Below are positions 30,247 through 36,610 of a DNA stretch of 64,000 bases, piece by piece. A program made the position numbers and the translations under genes. The notes beneath the pieces were generated by a model, which did not search any database, had not been told where the DNA came from, and worked only from the letters and a program-made list of their open reading frames with translations. Source of the stretch: Erythrobacter aureus (GTDB taxonomy: Bacteria; Pseudomonadota; Alphaproteobacteria; Sphingomonadales; Sphingomonadaceae); NCBI RefSeq assembly GCF_003355455.1, contig NZ_CP031358.1:124001-188000 (forward strand), given 5' to 3'. The number at the start of each line of letters is the position of its first letter. The stretch's first letter is position 1.

Positions 30247-30540
30247 TTACGAATTTTCCTCGATTATCTCGGGGTCGTAAAGGAAAAGGTTCATAATCCA
30301 GTCCGCACCGTCGGGATTGTGCTTTTCTGCCACAGGGATCATGAGGCAGGGGAAGCGCTCGGGATCTTCGTCCCAGAGCTTCTGGTGCGGAATAGGGCGG
30401 GTGCGCCCCTGCCATTCGTGGGACCGCCCGATGAGGGAGGCCTTGTACTCGTCGAGCTGCTCTTGGTTTTCGAAGAGCAGCGGATTGTGGGTGAGCGAAA
30501 GCGTGCCCGCAATGCGAGCGTCGGAGTCGATGTAGTTCAT
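30247..30540 (-). CDS. Hypothetical protein, 97 aa
   Basis: This acidic soluble protein (MNYIDSDARIAGTLSL...) has a Trp/Pro-rich middle (SHEWQGRTRPIPHQKLWDED) and an acidic end. The SD AAGGACC precedes the ATG at 30540. No family recognised. Confidence 0.55.
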   Translation of the reverse strand: MNYIDSDARIAGTLSLTHNPLLFENQEQLDEYKASLIGRSHEWQGRTRPIPHQKLWDEDPERFPCLMIPVAEKHNPDGADWIMNLFLYDPEIIEENS

Positions 30541-30574
30541 GGTATGGTCCTTGTTAGAGGACCGTCATCGCGCT

Positions 30575-31159
30575 TTAGCGTGCGAGAGTGAGCACGTCGT
30601 TTGCGTTGCAGAACCGGCCGGTACCGAAACCGGGGATCTTGAGCGTGATGAGGTCCGCCTTCTTATCGTGGCTCGCGATGAATGCGCGGCCGGGAATGAG
30701 CTCGACCTTCTGGCCGAAGTTGGTGACAAGTGCCTCATTTAAGGCTGCAATCGCCGGATTTTGGAAGTTCGGCTCGGGCAGCTTCGCGATAAGCTCGGCG
30801 GGGAGATGCTGGATCCAGTCGAGCAGTTCGTCGATGGTCCAATCGGTCGGCTCGGGAGGATTCTGCGAGACGTTGCGGCCGCGGGCGACCATGATCTTGT
30901 GAGTGAGCACGGTGTCGCTTCCCGTCAGGGCGCGATTGCGGACACTCGTCGTGAAGCCGATGGTCTCACGGGTGCTGATGTTGATGGTGTTCACCAGTCC
31001 GTAGGTCAGCTCGCTCCAGCTGGTGGTGATACCAGTGGTCACGATAGCGCTCAGCGCGCGGACGATAGCCTTGCAGCGATCGGCCATCGGCACGTTGTCG
31101 TTGTCGACGACAATACCGAGGTCGTTGTAGGCTTCGCCTTTGGTTGCGACTTTGAGCAT
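30575..31159 (-). CDS. Orphan family B protein, related to 11192-11716, 194 aa
   Basis: Shared features with the 11192 protein are the N-terminal AIVRALSAIVTTGITTSW segment and the central DWTIDELLDWIQHL helix. The C-terminal domain is beta-rich and ends RFCNANDVLTLAR. It is the first gene after the tRNA and a probable promoter at 31195, so it likely begins a transcription unit. Function unknown. Confidence 0.6.
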   Translation of the reverse strand: MLKVATKGEAYNDLGIVVDNDNVPMADRCKAIVRALSAIVTTGITTSWSELTYGLVNTINISTRETIGFTTSVRNRALTGSDTVLTHKIMVARGRNVSQNPPEPTDWTIDELLDWIQHLPAELIAKLPEPNFQNPAIAALNEALVTNFGQKVELIPGRAFIASHDKKADLITLKIPGFGTGRFCNANDVLTLAR

Positions 31160-31189
31160 GTTGTTTCCTTCTTACGGGTGCGTTCCCAA

Positions 31190-31206
31190 TCCCCATTGTA
31201 GAGGAT
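31190..31206 (-). promoter_or_regulatory. Possible promoter of the 30575-31159 transcript
   Basis: The minus strand reads GATCCTCTACAATGGGGATT with -10 TACAAT (31195-31200), matching the CCTCTATAATGG core at 20199 and 40892. An inverted repeat, GTTCCCAAAA...TTGGGAAC, surrounds it and may be an operator. Confidence 0.5.
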
Positions 31207-31274
31207 CGCAGGATGTTTTGGGAACATGTGGGAAGCACTATGTTTCAGTCACTCGCCACATCGCTCTGGAGGGG

Positions 31275-31350
31275 TGGTGCCGCCCGTCGGGCTCGAACCG
31301 ACGACCTTCGCTTTACAAAAGCGTTGCTCTACCAGCTGAGCTAGAGCGGC
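31275..31350 (-). tRNA. tRNA-Thr (anticodon UGU), CCA encoded
   Basis: A complete cloverleaf is present: acceptor GCCGCTC/GGGCGGC with one G-U, D arm GCTC..GAGC with AGCTGGTA, anticodon loop TTTGTAA (anticodon UGU), and T arm GTCGG-TTCGAGC-CCGAC. Discriminator A is followed by an encoded CCA. The 27-43 pair is A-A, the only mismatch. It reads ACA (and wobble) Thr codons. In a high-GC phage it may relieve a shortage for A-ending codons or replace a host tRNA destroyed by anticodon nucleases. Confidence 0.95.
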
Positions 31351-31360
31351 TGGGATTTGG

Positions 31361-31990
31361 TCAGGCCGCCATCGGCAGGGGCTGAATCCATTCGACGTCG
31401 GCGTCCATGCACATCTCGAGGATGGGCAGGTCGCCGGCGATGTCCTTGCGCTTGGCGCGGGGAGCCTCTTCGATGAAGAGGATCAGGTCGTCACCGACAC
31501 GGCCGTTCGCGTAAGACAGAACTTCCTGCGGCGTGCCGATCTCGACCAGCATGGCCATGTCGCGCACGCCTGCGGCGGTCTCGACCGAGACGATCAGGCG
31601 CTCTTCGCTGTCGGGGCGAGCCGAGAGGATCTTGCCTTCGACCATATCGCAGGCGTCGCGGAAGAACTGGACGCCCTCAGGGATGGCGTAAGCCTCTTCG
31701 AGGGGGAGACGCTTCCAGCGCACGAGGTCTTCGTCGTCCAGAGTCAGCTTGGTGACCTCGACGTAGTAGCCGGTGTCTCCGCTGGGCGCGTAGATCGAGA
31801 GGTAGAGGAACCCGGCACCGGTGCGGCTGTCCTGGTCGACGATTGCGACACAGCGGTCGTAGTCAGAGCGGAAGAGGGTCAGCTCATACTCGTTCTTGAG
31901 GATGACCGAGCGAGCCTGGCGGTCGGTGAGGCGCAGGGTAGCCTTGATGGCCTTGAGCACCTTGCGTTCTGCGGTCTTGGTGAGCAGCAT
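31361..31990 (-). CDS. Hypothetical protein, 209 aa
   Basis: This soluble alpha/beta protein starts MLLTKTAERKVLKAIKATLR at ATG 31990 with the SD AAGGGGA. It has several beta strands (YELTLFRSDYDRCVAIVDQD, GFLYLSIYAPSG, YYVEVTKLTL) followed by helices and a VEIGTPQEVLSYANGR segment. No family recognised. It ends only ten bases before the tRNA, so its mRNA may contain and release the tRNA. Confidence 0.6.
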   Translation of the reverse strand: MLLTKTAERKVLKAIKATLRLTDRQARSVILKNEYELTLFRSDYDRCVAIVDQDSRTGAGFLYLSIYAPSGDTGYYVEVTKLTLDDEDLVRWKRLPLEEAYAIPEGVQFFRDACDMVEGKILSARPDSEERLIVSVETAAGVRDMAMLVEIGTPQEVLSYANGRVGDDLILFIEEAPRAKRKDIAGDLPILEMCMDADVEWIQPLPMAA

Positions 31991-32066
31991 CGGGAATCCC
32001 CTTTTCATGATCGATATTGGTTTTGAGAAACCCCATCCGGACATATCGGATTGGTCTTGGCGGCGA

Positions 32067-32249
32067 TTAACCGCGCAGGCGCGCGTCGCGCAGTTCGAGC
32101 GAGGCTTCGAGCTCCTCGTCCATTTCTTCGGTCCACTCGAAGTTCGGCTTGGTGAACTTCTCGAGAAGGATGAAGGCGAAGACGATAAGGCCCGGAACGG
32201 CGAAGATGGCACTGAGGCCGATGAGAATTGCGGGGTTGATGCCGAACAT
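32067..32249 (-). CDS. Small membrane protein with acidic tail, 60 aa
   Basis: One hydrophobic helix (PAILIGLSAIFAVPGLIVFAFILL) precedes a cytoplasmic acidic tail (EWTEEMDEELEASLELRD). It is paired with the similar-sized membrane gene at 32274, and the two may act together in the inner membrane. Confidence 0.6.
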   Translation of the reverse strand: MFGINPAILIGLSAIFAVPGLIVFAFILLEKFTKPNFEWTEEMDEELEASLELRDARLRG

Positions 32250-32273
32250 GGTTCTGTTCTCTGTGCGTCGAGG

Positions 32274-32456
32274 TCAGAAGAGCGGCTGGCGGTTCAGAGC
32301 CTGCAGCTGGACGATGATGCCGCGCTTGTCGGCTTCGGTCAGGTTTTCGAACAGCATGCGCGGAAGGATGCGGACGAAGAAGCGAACGTAGGGAGCGAGG
32401 ACGAGGTAGATCGTGACGAGAACAGCTGCGATGGCGATTGCGAGCAGAGTGAACAT
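32274..32456 (-). CDS. Small membrane protein, 60 aa
   Basis: An N-terminal hydrophobic helix (LLAIAIAAVLVTIYLVLAP) is followed by an amphipathic basic stretch (YVRFFVRILPRMLF) and a helical tail. The SD is AAGGAC. Together with 32067-32249 it forms a two-gene membrane-protein cassette between the tRNA region and the UBA-domain gene. Confidence 0.6.
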   Translation of the reverse strand: MFTLLAIAIAAVLVTIYLVLAPYVRFFVRILPRMLFENLTEADKRGIIVQLQALNRQPLF

Positions 32457-32522
32457 GGTCGAAAGTCCTTTTCATGCCGATATTGGCTTCAGGACCCTCT
32501 CAGGGGACATTATCGACTGGGC

Positions 32523-32771
32523 TTAGGCTTCCGCCTCTCCGTCAGATGAGGCGGCTTTGCGGGTAGCAACCTTCTGACGAGCCCACTGGTCATTCCAAGC
32601 GGCGCGATCGCCGCGGACATTGACGGCCAGGGTGTCGGCCTGCATCCAAGCAGCGCCAAGCTCGTCATCTCCATCAAATCGCTCGTCAGCGATCTGGCAG
32701 GCGCGTTTCGCCTGCATCATGGAGAAGCCGGTGTCTGCGCGGCAGGCGCGGATACGGTCGGGCGTGAGCAT
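32523..32771 (-). CDS. EF-Ts-type UBA (TS-N) domain protein, 82 aa
   Basis: Residues 6-50 (RIRACRADTGFSMMQAKRAC followed by a helix ending AAWMQADTLA) match the UBA-like N-terminal domain of elongation factor Ts, whose signature is V-x-x-L-R-x-x-T-G-A-G-M-M-D-C-K-x-AL...W-L-R-x-x-G. In EF-Ts this domain binds EF-Tu. A phage protein with only this domain could bind host EF-Tu or a similar partner; this is inference. The C-terminal 30 residues are charged. The gene starts 15 bases after the stop of the phosphatase gene and is co-transcribed. Confidence 0.5.
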   Translation of the reverse strand: MLTPDRIRACRADTGFSMMQAKRACQIADERFDGDDELGAAWMQADTLAVNVRGDRAAWNDQWARQKVATRKAASSDGEAEA

Positions 32772-32786
32772 TACGAAATCTCCGAC

Positions 32787-33359
32787 TTAACGCCTTGCGT
32801 AGAGGCTGGGATTTTGGGTCGCGTAGTCATAGCGACGCTGACGGGCACGAAGCGTGTCAGGTTCGCCAGCCTCACGCTCCAGCAGGGCAGCGAGCAGGGC
32901 GCCGTCGCGCTCAAGCAGCTGGTCTGCATATTCCACCGCGACCAGGTTGGGCGTGGTGCCGGGGCGGACAGCTGCAAGCGCATCGAGGGCTTCGACCTCG
33001 CGGCCCGGGCCCAGCCGATCAGCGAGGATGGCAAGGCCAACGGCCGCCGACCTTCCGACACCGTGGAAGCAGTGGACGAGGAGAGAACCGCCGGCGTGAG
33101 CTCGAGCGAACTCAAGAGCGGCTCGGACATCGTCCGGCAGGGCGGTGGCGTAGCCAAAGACTTCGCTGTCTGCGTCCTCGAAGGAGAGGACCAGGTGGGC
33201 AGGCGCGGGTGAGGCAGAGAAGCGGAGCTGATCGCCCGGACGCGCCTCGGGGTCCTCGATAGTCAGGACCGCATCCCACTTGCGCTTGTGGCGACGGGCC
33301 TGCGCGAGTGAAGCAACGGCCACTAGGCCAGGTGCGGGTTGTGGAAGCGGTGCTGACAC
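32787..33359 (-). CDS. Protein tyrosine/dual-specificity phosphatase, 190 aa
   Basis: LLVHCFHGVGRSAAVGLAIL is the HC-x5-R-S loop with catalytic Cys and Arg (about residue 110). An upstream acidic loop around FEDADSE may supply the general acid. A GTG start with a strong AAAGGAAA SD is used. PTPs of this compact cytoplasmic type occur across alphaproteobacteria, and some phages carry them. Possible substrates are phosphotyrosine or RNA 5' ends, since some members of the fold are RNA triphosphatases. Confidence 0.75.
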   Translation of the reverse strand: MSAPLPQPAPGLVAVASLAQARRHKRKWDAVLTIEDPEARPGDQLRFSASPAPAHLVLSFEDADSEVFGYATALPDDVRAALEFARAHAGGSLLVHCFHGVGRSAAVGLAILADRLGPGREVEALDALAAVRPGTTPNLVAVEYADQLLERDGALLAALLEREAGEPDTLRARQRRYDYATQNPSLYARR

Positions 33360-33433
33360 GAGACTTTCCTTTTTCGAATGGTGACATGGTTCACACGGGA
33401 AATCATTCCTCTGCCTGAAGGGCAGAAACGAGA

Positions 33434-33466
33434 AAGGCCCCGCACCGCGCGAGCGGGCAGGGCCTT
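33434..33466 (-). terminator. Intrinsic terminator after 33489-33713
   Basis: AAGGCCC pairs with GGGCCTT, enclosing a GC-rich loop, and is followed on the minus strand by CTCGTTTC. It lies 22 bases past the stop of the 33489 gene. Confidence 0.6.
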
Positions 33467-33488
33467 CTCTTTAGAGGGCGGAGAAATC

Positions 33489-33713
33489 CTACGGTTCGTC
33501 GCGCTGGGTCCAGGCATCTGGGCCCTTGTCGAGCGCGCCTTCCGCCTCATCGTAGGTCGGCCAGTACTCAGCGCTCTCGCGGCTGACGGGTCCACCGTCG
33601 TCGGCTGTGCCGAGATAGAAGCCGCGGCCCGACTGGAGGACCTGCAGGGGAAGCCGGCGATTGCCGAACTCATAGGCGAGCTTGCCGGTCGGGGTCATGG
33701 TTGAGACAGCCAT
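33489..33713 (-). CDS. Hypothetical protein, 74 aa
   Basis: This small beta-rich protein (MAVSTMTPTGKLAYEFGNRR...) contains RGFYLGTADDGGPVSRES and a charged C-terminus. The start at 33713 has an AAAGGAAA SD; the upstream in-frame extension has no SD. It ends in a TAG stop, uncommon here. No family recognised. Confidence 0.55.
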   Translation of the reverse strand: MAVSTMTPTGKLAYEFGNRRLPLQVLQSGRGFYLGTADDGGPVSRESAEYWPTYDEAEGALDKGPDAWTQRDEP

Positions 33714-33756
33714 GCGATTTCCTTTCAGGATTGGGTGGCGAGGCGGCTCGGACTGG

Positions 33757-34143
33757 TTAGCTATAGAAGTGGAACGGCCAGTTGTCGTGCTTGCGACCGC
33801 TAAGGAGGGCTTCGACTTCCTCGAAGCTGTCGCCGTGGGCATCGACGCAGCCGATTTCCCAACCGTCGCCAGTGATGAAGATCGGCAGGACCTCGCCATT
33901 GATGGCGATGGTCATGTGGGTGGTGCCGGTCGGGTCGACATAGGTGCTCGAAGGAAGGTTGCCAACGCGATCAGCGTGTTCTTCGGGAGCGTCGACCTTC
34001 TTCCAGCCGAGCTGCGGCTCGAAGTCATGGCGATGCCGACCTTCGAGATTGCTCTGCCAGCCGGGGATGACGGCATCGAGAAACATCCACCCGAAATTTT
34101 CGGGGATCGCGTTGCGCAGAAGTTCGTGGGTGAGGGTCAGCAT
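33757..34143 (-). CDS. Hypothetical protein, 128 aa
   Basis: This soluble protein starts MLTLTHELLRNAIPENFGWM, with several Trp and His residues and a beta-rich second half (HMTIAINGEVLPIFITGDGW). It ends NWPFHFYS. The SD AAAGGCT precedes the ATG. No family recognised. Confidence 0.55.
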   Translation of the reverse strand: MLTLTHELLRNAIPENFGWMFLDAVIPGWQSNLEGRHRHDFEPQLGWKKVDAPEEHADRVGNLPSSTYVDPTGTTHMTIAINGEVLPIFITGDGWEIGCVDAHGDSFEEVEALLSGRKHDNWPFHFYS

Positions 34144-34182
34144 AGAGAGCCTTTCGGGCCTGGGGTGAATATCGATGAAGAA

Positions 34183-34211
34183 AGCCCCGCGCGCATCTCT
34201 GCGGCGGGGCT
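34183..34211 (-). terminator. Intrinsic terminator after 34258-34479
   Basis: AGCCCCGC pairs with GCGGGGCT and is followed by TTCTTCATC on the minus strand. Confidence 0.75.
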
Positions 34212-34257
34212 GTTCATTCGAACTTGTAAGCGTTGCTTACAGGTTGGGTTCGAGCCC

Positions 34258-34479
34258 TCAGTTCTTGAGGAGGTCGATCTGGTTCTCGACGTCGGCGGTG
34301 ACGCTCATGAGGTCGATGCCGTAGGCGTGTGCGAGGCCAGCGATGCGGTCCGAGTTGTCTTCGCCTTCGAGGGCTTCCAGCGCGACGTCGCGGATGGCCT
34401 CGTGGTAGGCATCCTTCGAAGCCTGGATGAGCGCAGCGAAGTCGATGGTGCCGGTCGAAGCGAGTTGTGCGAGTGCCAT
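34258..34479 (-). CDS. Hypothetical helical protein, 73 aa
   Basis: The protein is almost entirely helical (MALAQLASTGTIDFAALIQA..., VALEALEGEDNSDRIAGLAH, VENQIDLLKN) and acidic. The start at 34479 is the second ATG after the SD AAGGGG in leader copy 10. It is monocistronic between a leader and a terminator. Function unknown. Confidence 0.6.
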   Translation of the reverse strand: MALAQLASTGTIDFAALIQASKDAYHEAIRDVALEALEGEDNSDRIAGLAHAYGIDLMSVTADVENQIDLLKN

Positions 34480-34484
34480 TTTCA

Positions 34485-34530
34485 TTTCCCCTTGTGGTTT
34501 CAATCAGGGGTTTCACCCGATTGAGGGGGT
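34485..34530 (-). promoter_or_regulatory. SD-sequestering leader hairpin (copy 10)
   Basis: CCCCCT pairs with the SD AAGGGG, enclosing CAATC/GATTG and GGG/CCC (34501-34523). The inner stem has changed on both sides relative to copies 1-3. Confidence 0.65.
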
Positions 34531-34579
34531 GGCCCGGCTGGTGCGCGGAGCATCCAGCCGGAAACCGGCGTAGCCGTGA

Positions 34580-35053
34580 TTACTGACTTCCGGGCAGCTC
34601 GAGCATGACGGCAATCCAGGAGAGGTTCTCGTGCTGCTCAAGTGCGGCGTTGAGAGCCTTGGCCATCTTCACGGCCTCTTCGCGACATGCACTGTGACAG
34701 AAGATGCCATCGAATTCGAAGGCTTCGGGATTGGCGGTGAGATGTTCGATAACGAACTCCACCGCGTCGTGGCCGTTCGGCTGGCCGTATCCGAGGTCCC
34801 AATCGAGGGCTAGGCCGCCGAGCTTCTCAGGCGGGCATTCGGTGACAGCCCGGATGAACTGCCCGAGGCTACGCGTCAGCGTCCAGCCGGGAGGGCAAGG
34901 ACGCTCGTCATCGAGGAAGATCCGGACGAGGTCGTCCTTGTACGGGCTCGGAGGGGTCTCATTCGCAACTGCCTTGAGCGCAGGCTTCTTTGCAGTGCCC
35001 TGGCGTCCATACTGGGTGCGACGGGGCGAATGGCGGAGCTGGTTACGGCCCAT
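34580..35053 (-). CDS. Cyclic-phosphate-processing receiver-like (cREC) protein, 157 aa
   Basis: VRIFLDDERPCPPGWTLTR, GGLALDWDLGYGQPNGHDAV and FDGIFCHSACREEAVKM reproduce the pattern of the cREC family: a receiver-like fold with DD near strand 1, D-x-D after strand 3 and a His-Ser near strand 4. That clade was defined by association with RNA-repair genes and is predicted to act on cyclic-phosphate RNA ends. A 38-residue basic N-terminal extension (MGRNQLRHSPRRTQYGRQ...) is unusual and may bind RNA. The SD is AAGGAGA. It would complement the Pnkp enzyme at 5686. Confidence 0.6.
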   Translation of the reverse strand: MGRNQLRHSPRRTQYGRQGTAKKPALKAVANETPPSPYKDDLVRIFLDDERPCPPGWTLTRSLGQFIRAVTECPPEKLGGLALDWDLGYGQPNGHDAVEFVIEHLTANPEAFEFDGIFCHSACREEAVKMAKALNAALEQHENLSWIAVMLELPGSQ

Positions 35054-35161
35054 GAGATCTCCTTGGGAGGCGAATTATGCGATGGGCAGGATTTCATCCC
35101 CATCGTGGCTACATATTGCAGCTGGAAGTTTTCTCTGGATCAAGGGAATATCCAGAAGCAC

Positions 35162-35190
35162 AAAACCCCGCCGGCCGAAGCCGACGGGGT
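35162..35190 (-). terminator. Intrinsic terminator after 35216-35527
   Basis: ACCCCGccGGC / GCCgaCGGGGT is followed on the minus strand by TTTTGTG. The stem is the same as at 18491-18520. Confidence 0.85.
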
Positions 35191-35215
35191 CTTTGTGGAA
35201 GCGCGGGTGCGAGGC

Positions 35216-35527
35216 TTAGCCTTCAGCAGCGGCCGGTGCTTCTTCGCGCGGCAGGCCGATGGCCTTGAGCGTGCCGCCGTCGAACTGGACGGCGAGTTCG
35301 ACTGCGCGGCCCTTGCGGATCTTGCCGCGGACGGCGTCGACGCACTTGCCGAATGCCATCAGGGTGATTTCGCGCGGTGCGTCCATCTTTTCCGTCTGGT
35401 AGGTGGCGCCCTGCGAGACGATGTACTTGCCGTTCTTGCCGTCGCGGGTCGAAACGCTGCCCGGGACGATGGTTGCGGTGAAGATCGGCGAGAAGCTGCG
35501 GGCTGCGGGTGCGGTCTGCGTGGTCAT
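35216..35527 (-). CDS. OB-like family D protein, copy 3, 103 aa
   Basis: Nearly identical to copy 2 (17865): it differs at few sites, such as TIVPGSVST where copy 2 has TVTPGSVST. The close match in protein, leader and terminator stem shows a recent duplication across about 17 kb. An 11-codon upstream ORF (MKTDSHKDLTS) overlaps the ATG, as in copy 1. Confidence 0.65.
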   Translation of the reverse strand: MTTQTAPAARSFSPIFTATIVPGSVSTRDGKNGKYIVSQGATYQTEKMDAPREITLMAFGKCVDAVRGKIRKGRAVELAVQFDGGTLKAIGLPREEAPAAAEG

Positions 35528-35559
35528 GATGTCAAATCCTTGTGACTGTCTGTTTTCAT
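35524..35559 (-). CDS. Possible upstream ORF MKTDSHKDLTS overlapping the start of 35216-35527
   Basis: Eleven codons; the TGA overlaps the ATG of the OB-like gene. It differs from the copy at 17573 by one residue. SD spacing is poor, so expression is uncertain. Confidence 0.35.
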   Translation of the reverse strand: MKTDSHKDLTS

Positions 35560-35593
35560 CCTCATCATTGAGGACACCCATTTTTCTGGGTCT

Positions 35594-35706
35594 CATTGTC
35601 GGGATTGGCGCTCGGGCTTCTGTGGCTCCGAGCGTTGCAGCCTCTGGCTGCCTTGGCCTCTCTCTTCGGAGCCCGGCCGTTTACGGCTGGGCGCTAGAGG
35701 CGCGCG
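35594..35706 (-). promoter_or_regulatory. Conserved family D leader RNA, copy 3
   Basis: ATTGTCGGGATTGGCG, GAGCGTTGCAGCC-x-GGCTGCC and TTACGGCTGGGCGCTAGAGG match the leaders at 17644 and 18237. Confidence 0.6.
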
Positions 35707-35949
35707 TTGGATGCGGTCAGCAGACAGTGTGCCGATGGTCGCTTGCGGATCCTGGTCGCCTGTCGAGGTCGACCTATTTCCTCGTGAGATCGGTTAGATC
35801 GAACGCAAGAAGCCCCGCTGGCAAACCAGCGGGGCTCTCGGTGCGCGGGTGAAGCCGCCTGAGGTCGGCATGTCGCGCGCTAGCCGGGGTGGGAGCGTGC
35901 GGACCGAGCGCAGGGTAGGCTGCCGTGGCGCGGGGTAGCTGGTTGAGGC
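35707..35949 (-). other. Noncoding stretch between leader copy 3 and 35950-36231
   Basis: No gene is supported. It includes the terminator at 35809-35836 and about 110 bases of 3' untranslated sequence after the 35950 gene. Confidence 0.5.
35809..35836 (-). terminator. Intrinsic terminator after 35950-36231
   Basis: AGCCCCGCTGG / CCAGCGGGGCT around a 4-nt loop is followed by TCTTGCG on the minus strand, about 115 bases past the stop codon. Confidence 0.75.
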
Positions 35950-36231
35950 TTACGCGGCCTTGGCGCGCGGCAGGCCGATGACCTTGAGCGAGCCGCCGTC
36001 GTACTGGACAGCGAGGTCGACCGGCTGGCCTTCGATGAGGTGGTCAGCGACTTCGGCGTGCTGGTCTCCGAAAGCCATGACAGTCATGGTCTTGTCGGCC
36101 TTGCCGTCCTGCTGGACGGTCGCGCCCTGCATCTTGGCGTAGTCATTGCCGTTCTTGGCAGTGCCGGTGGCGATCGATGCCGGGGTAACGGTCGCGACGA
36201 AGATCGGCGAGAAGCGGCGTGCGTTGGTCAT
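35950..36231 (-). CDS. OB-like family D protein, copy 4, 93 aa
   Basis: A shorter member: MTNARRFSPIFVATVTPAS, KNGNDYAKMQGATVQQDG, MTVMAFGDQHAEVADHL and PVDLAVQYDGGSLKVIGLPR, ending RAKAA. It lacks the EEAPAAAEG tail of copies 1-3. Its leader has a CTCCC/GGGAG hairpin and a 10-codon upstream ORF overlapping the ATG. Confidence 0.65.
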   Translation of the reverse strand: MTNARRFSPIFVATVTPASIATGTAKNGNDYAKMQGATVQQDGKADKTMTVMAFGDQHAEVADHLIEGQPVDLAVQYDGGSLKVIGLPRAKAA

Positions 36232-36260
36232 GATTTCAAAATCCCTTGTCTGTTTTTCAT
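36228..36260 (-). CDS. Possible upstream ORF MKNRQGILKS overlapping the start of 35950-36231
   Basis: Ten codons; the TGA overlaps the ATG (TCATGA), as in two other family D leaders but with unrelated residues. The ATG lies directly against GGGAG, so initiation may be weak. Confidence 0.3.
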   Translation of the reverse strand: MKNRQGILKS

Positions 36261-36378
36261 CTCCCATCTGGGAGCACATCCTTTCTGAAAATTGATTCTC
36301 AGGATGCAGACCCGGGCCGTCGGGCTCCGGGAGGGGACGCTATGCGCCCCTGGGATTATGCTGACCTTGGAGGGAAGC

Positions 36379-36588
36379 TCAGTAGCTGTGGTCGGACTGG
36401 GTGAGGCCAAGAACCCGGTCTTCAGCTACCTCTTCGCCGTCGAGTGTGAAGGTCCAGCCGTCAGAGGGACCTGCTATGACGAGGAGGCCCTCCTCACAGG
36501 GGATCGAGAGACTGCCGCCTGCGGTGCGGCAGTCAGCCTTGTGTAAGCCAAGGCGTTCTTCGGTCATTGGGCCAGTGCGTTCGGTCAT
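36379..36588 (-). CDS. Hypothetical protein, 69 aa
   Basis: This small acidic protein (MTERTGPMTEERLGLHKADC...) has two Cys (ADCRTAG, IPCEEG) and a C-terminal beta hairpin (GWTFTLDGEEVAEDRVLG). No family recognised. It follows the secreted protein gene 36611-37033 in the same transcript. Confidence 0.5.
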   Translation of the reverse strand: MTERTGPMTEERLGLHKADCRTAGGSLSIPCEEGLLVIAGPSDGWTFTLDGEEVAEDRVLGLTQSDHSY

Positions 36589-36610
36589 GAGATGCTTTCT
36601 TGAAAGTGGC

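Noticed and set aside
31275..31350. tRNA gene considered as an integration site
   Set aside because: No integrase, no repeated tRNA 3' end, and the genes on both sides continue in the same orientation and style.
420..34523. CAAT...ATTG palindromes considered as repressor operators
   Set aside because: The sequence varies while pairing is kept, and the position relative to the SD is fixed, which fits an RNA element better than a conserved DNA operator.
17644..35706. Repeated leader blocks considered as CRISPR or transposon ends
   Set aside because: Only three copies, each tied to a paralogous gene, with no spacer array, no transposase and no target duplication.
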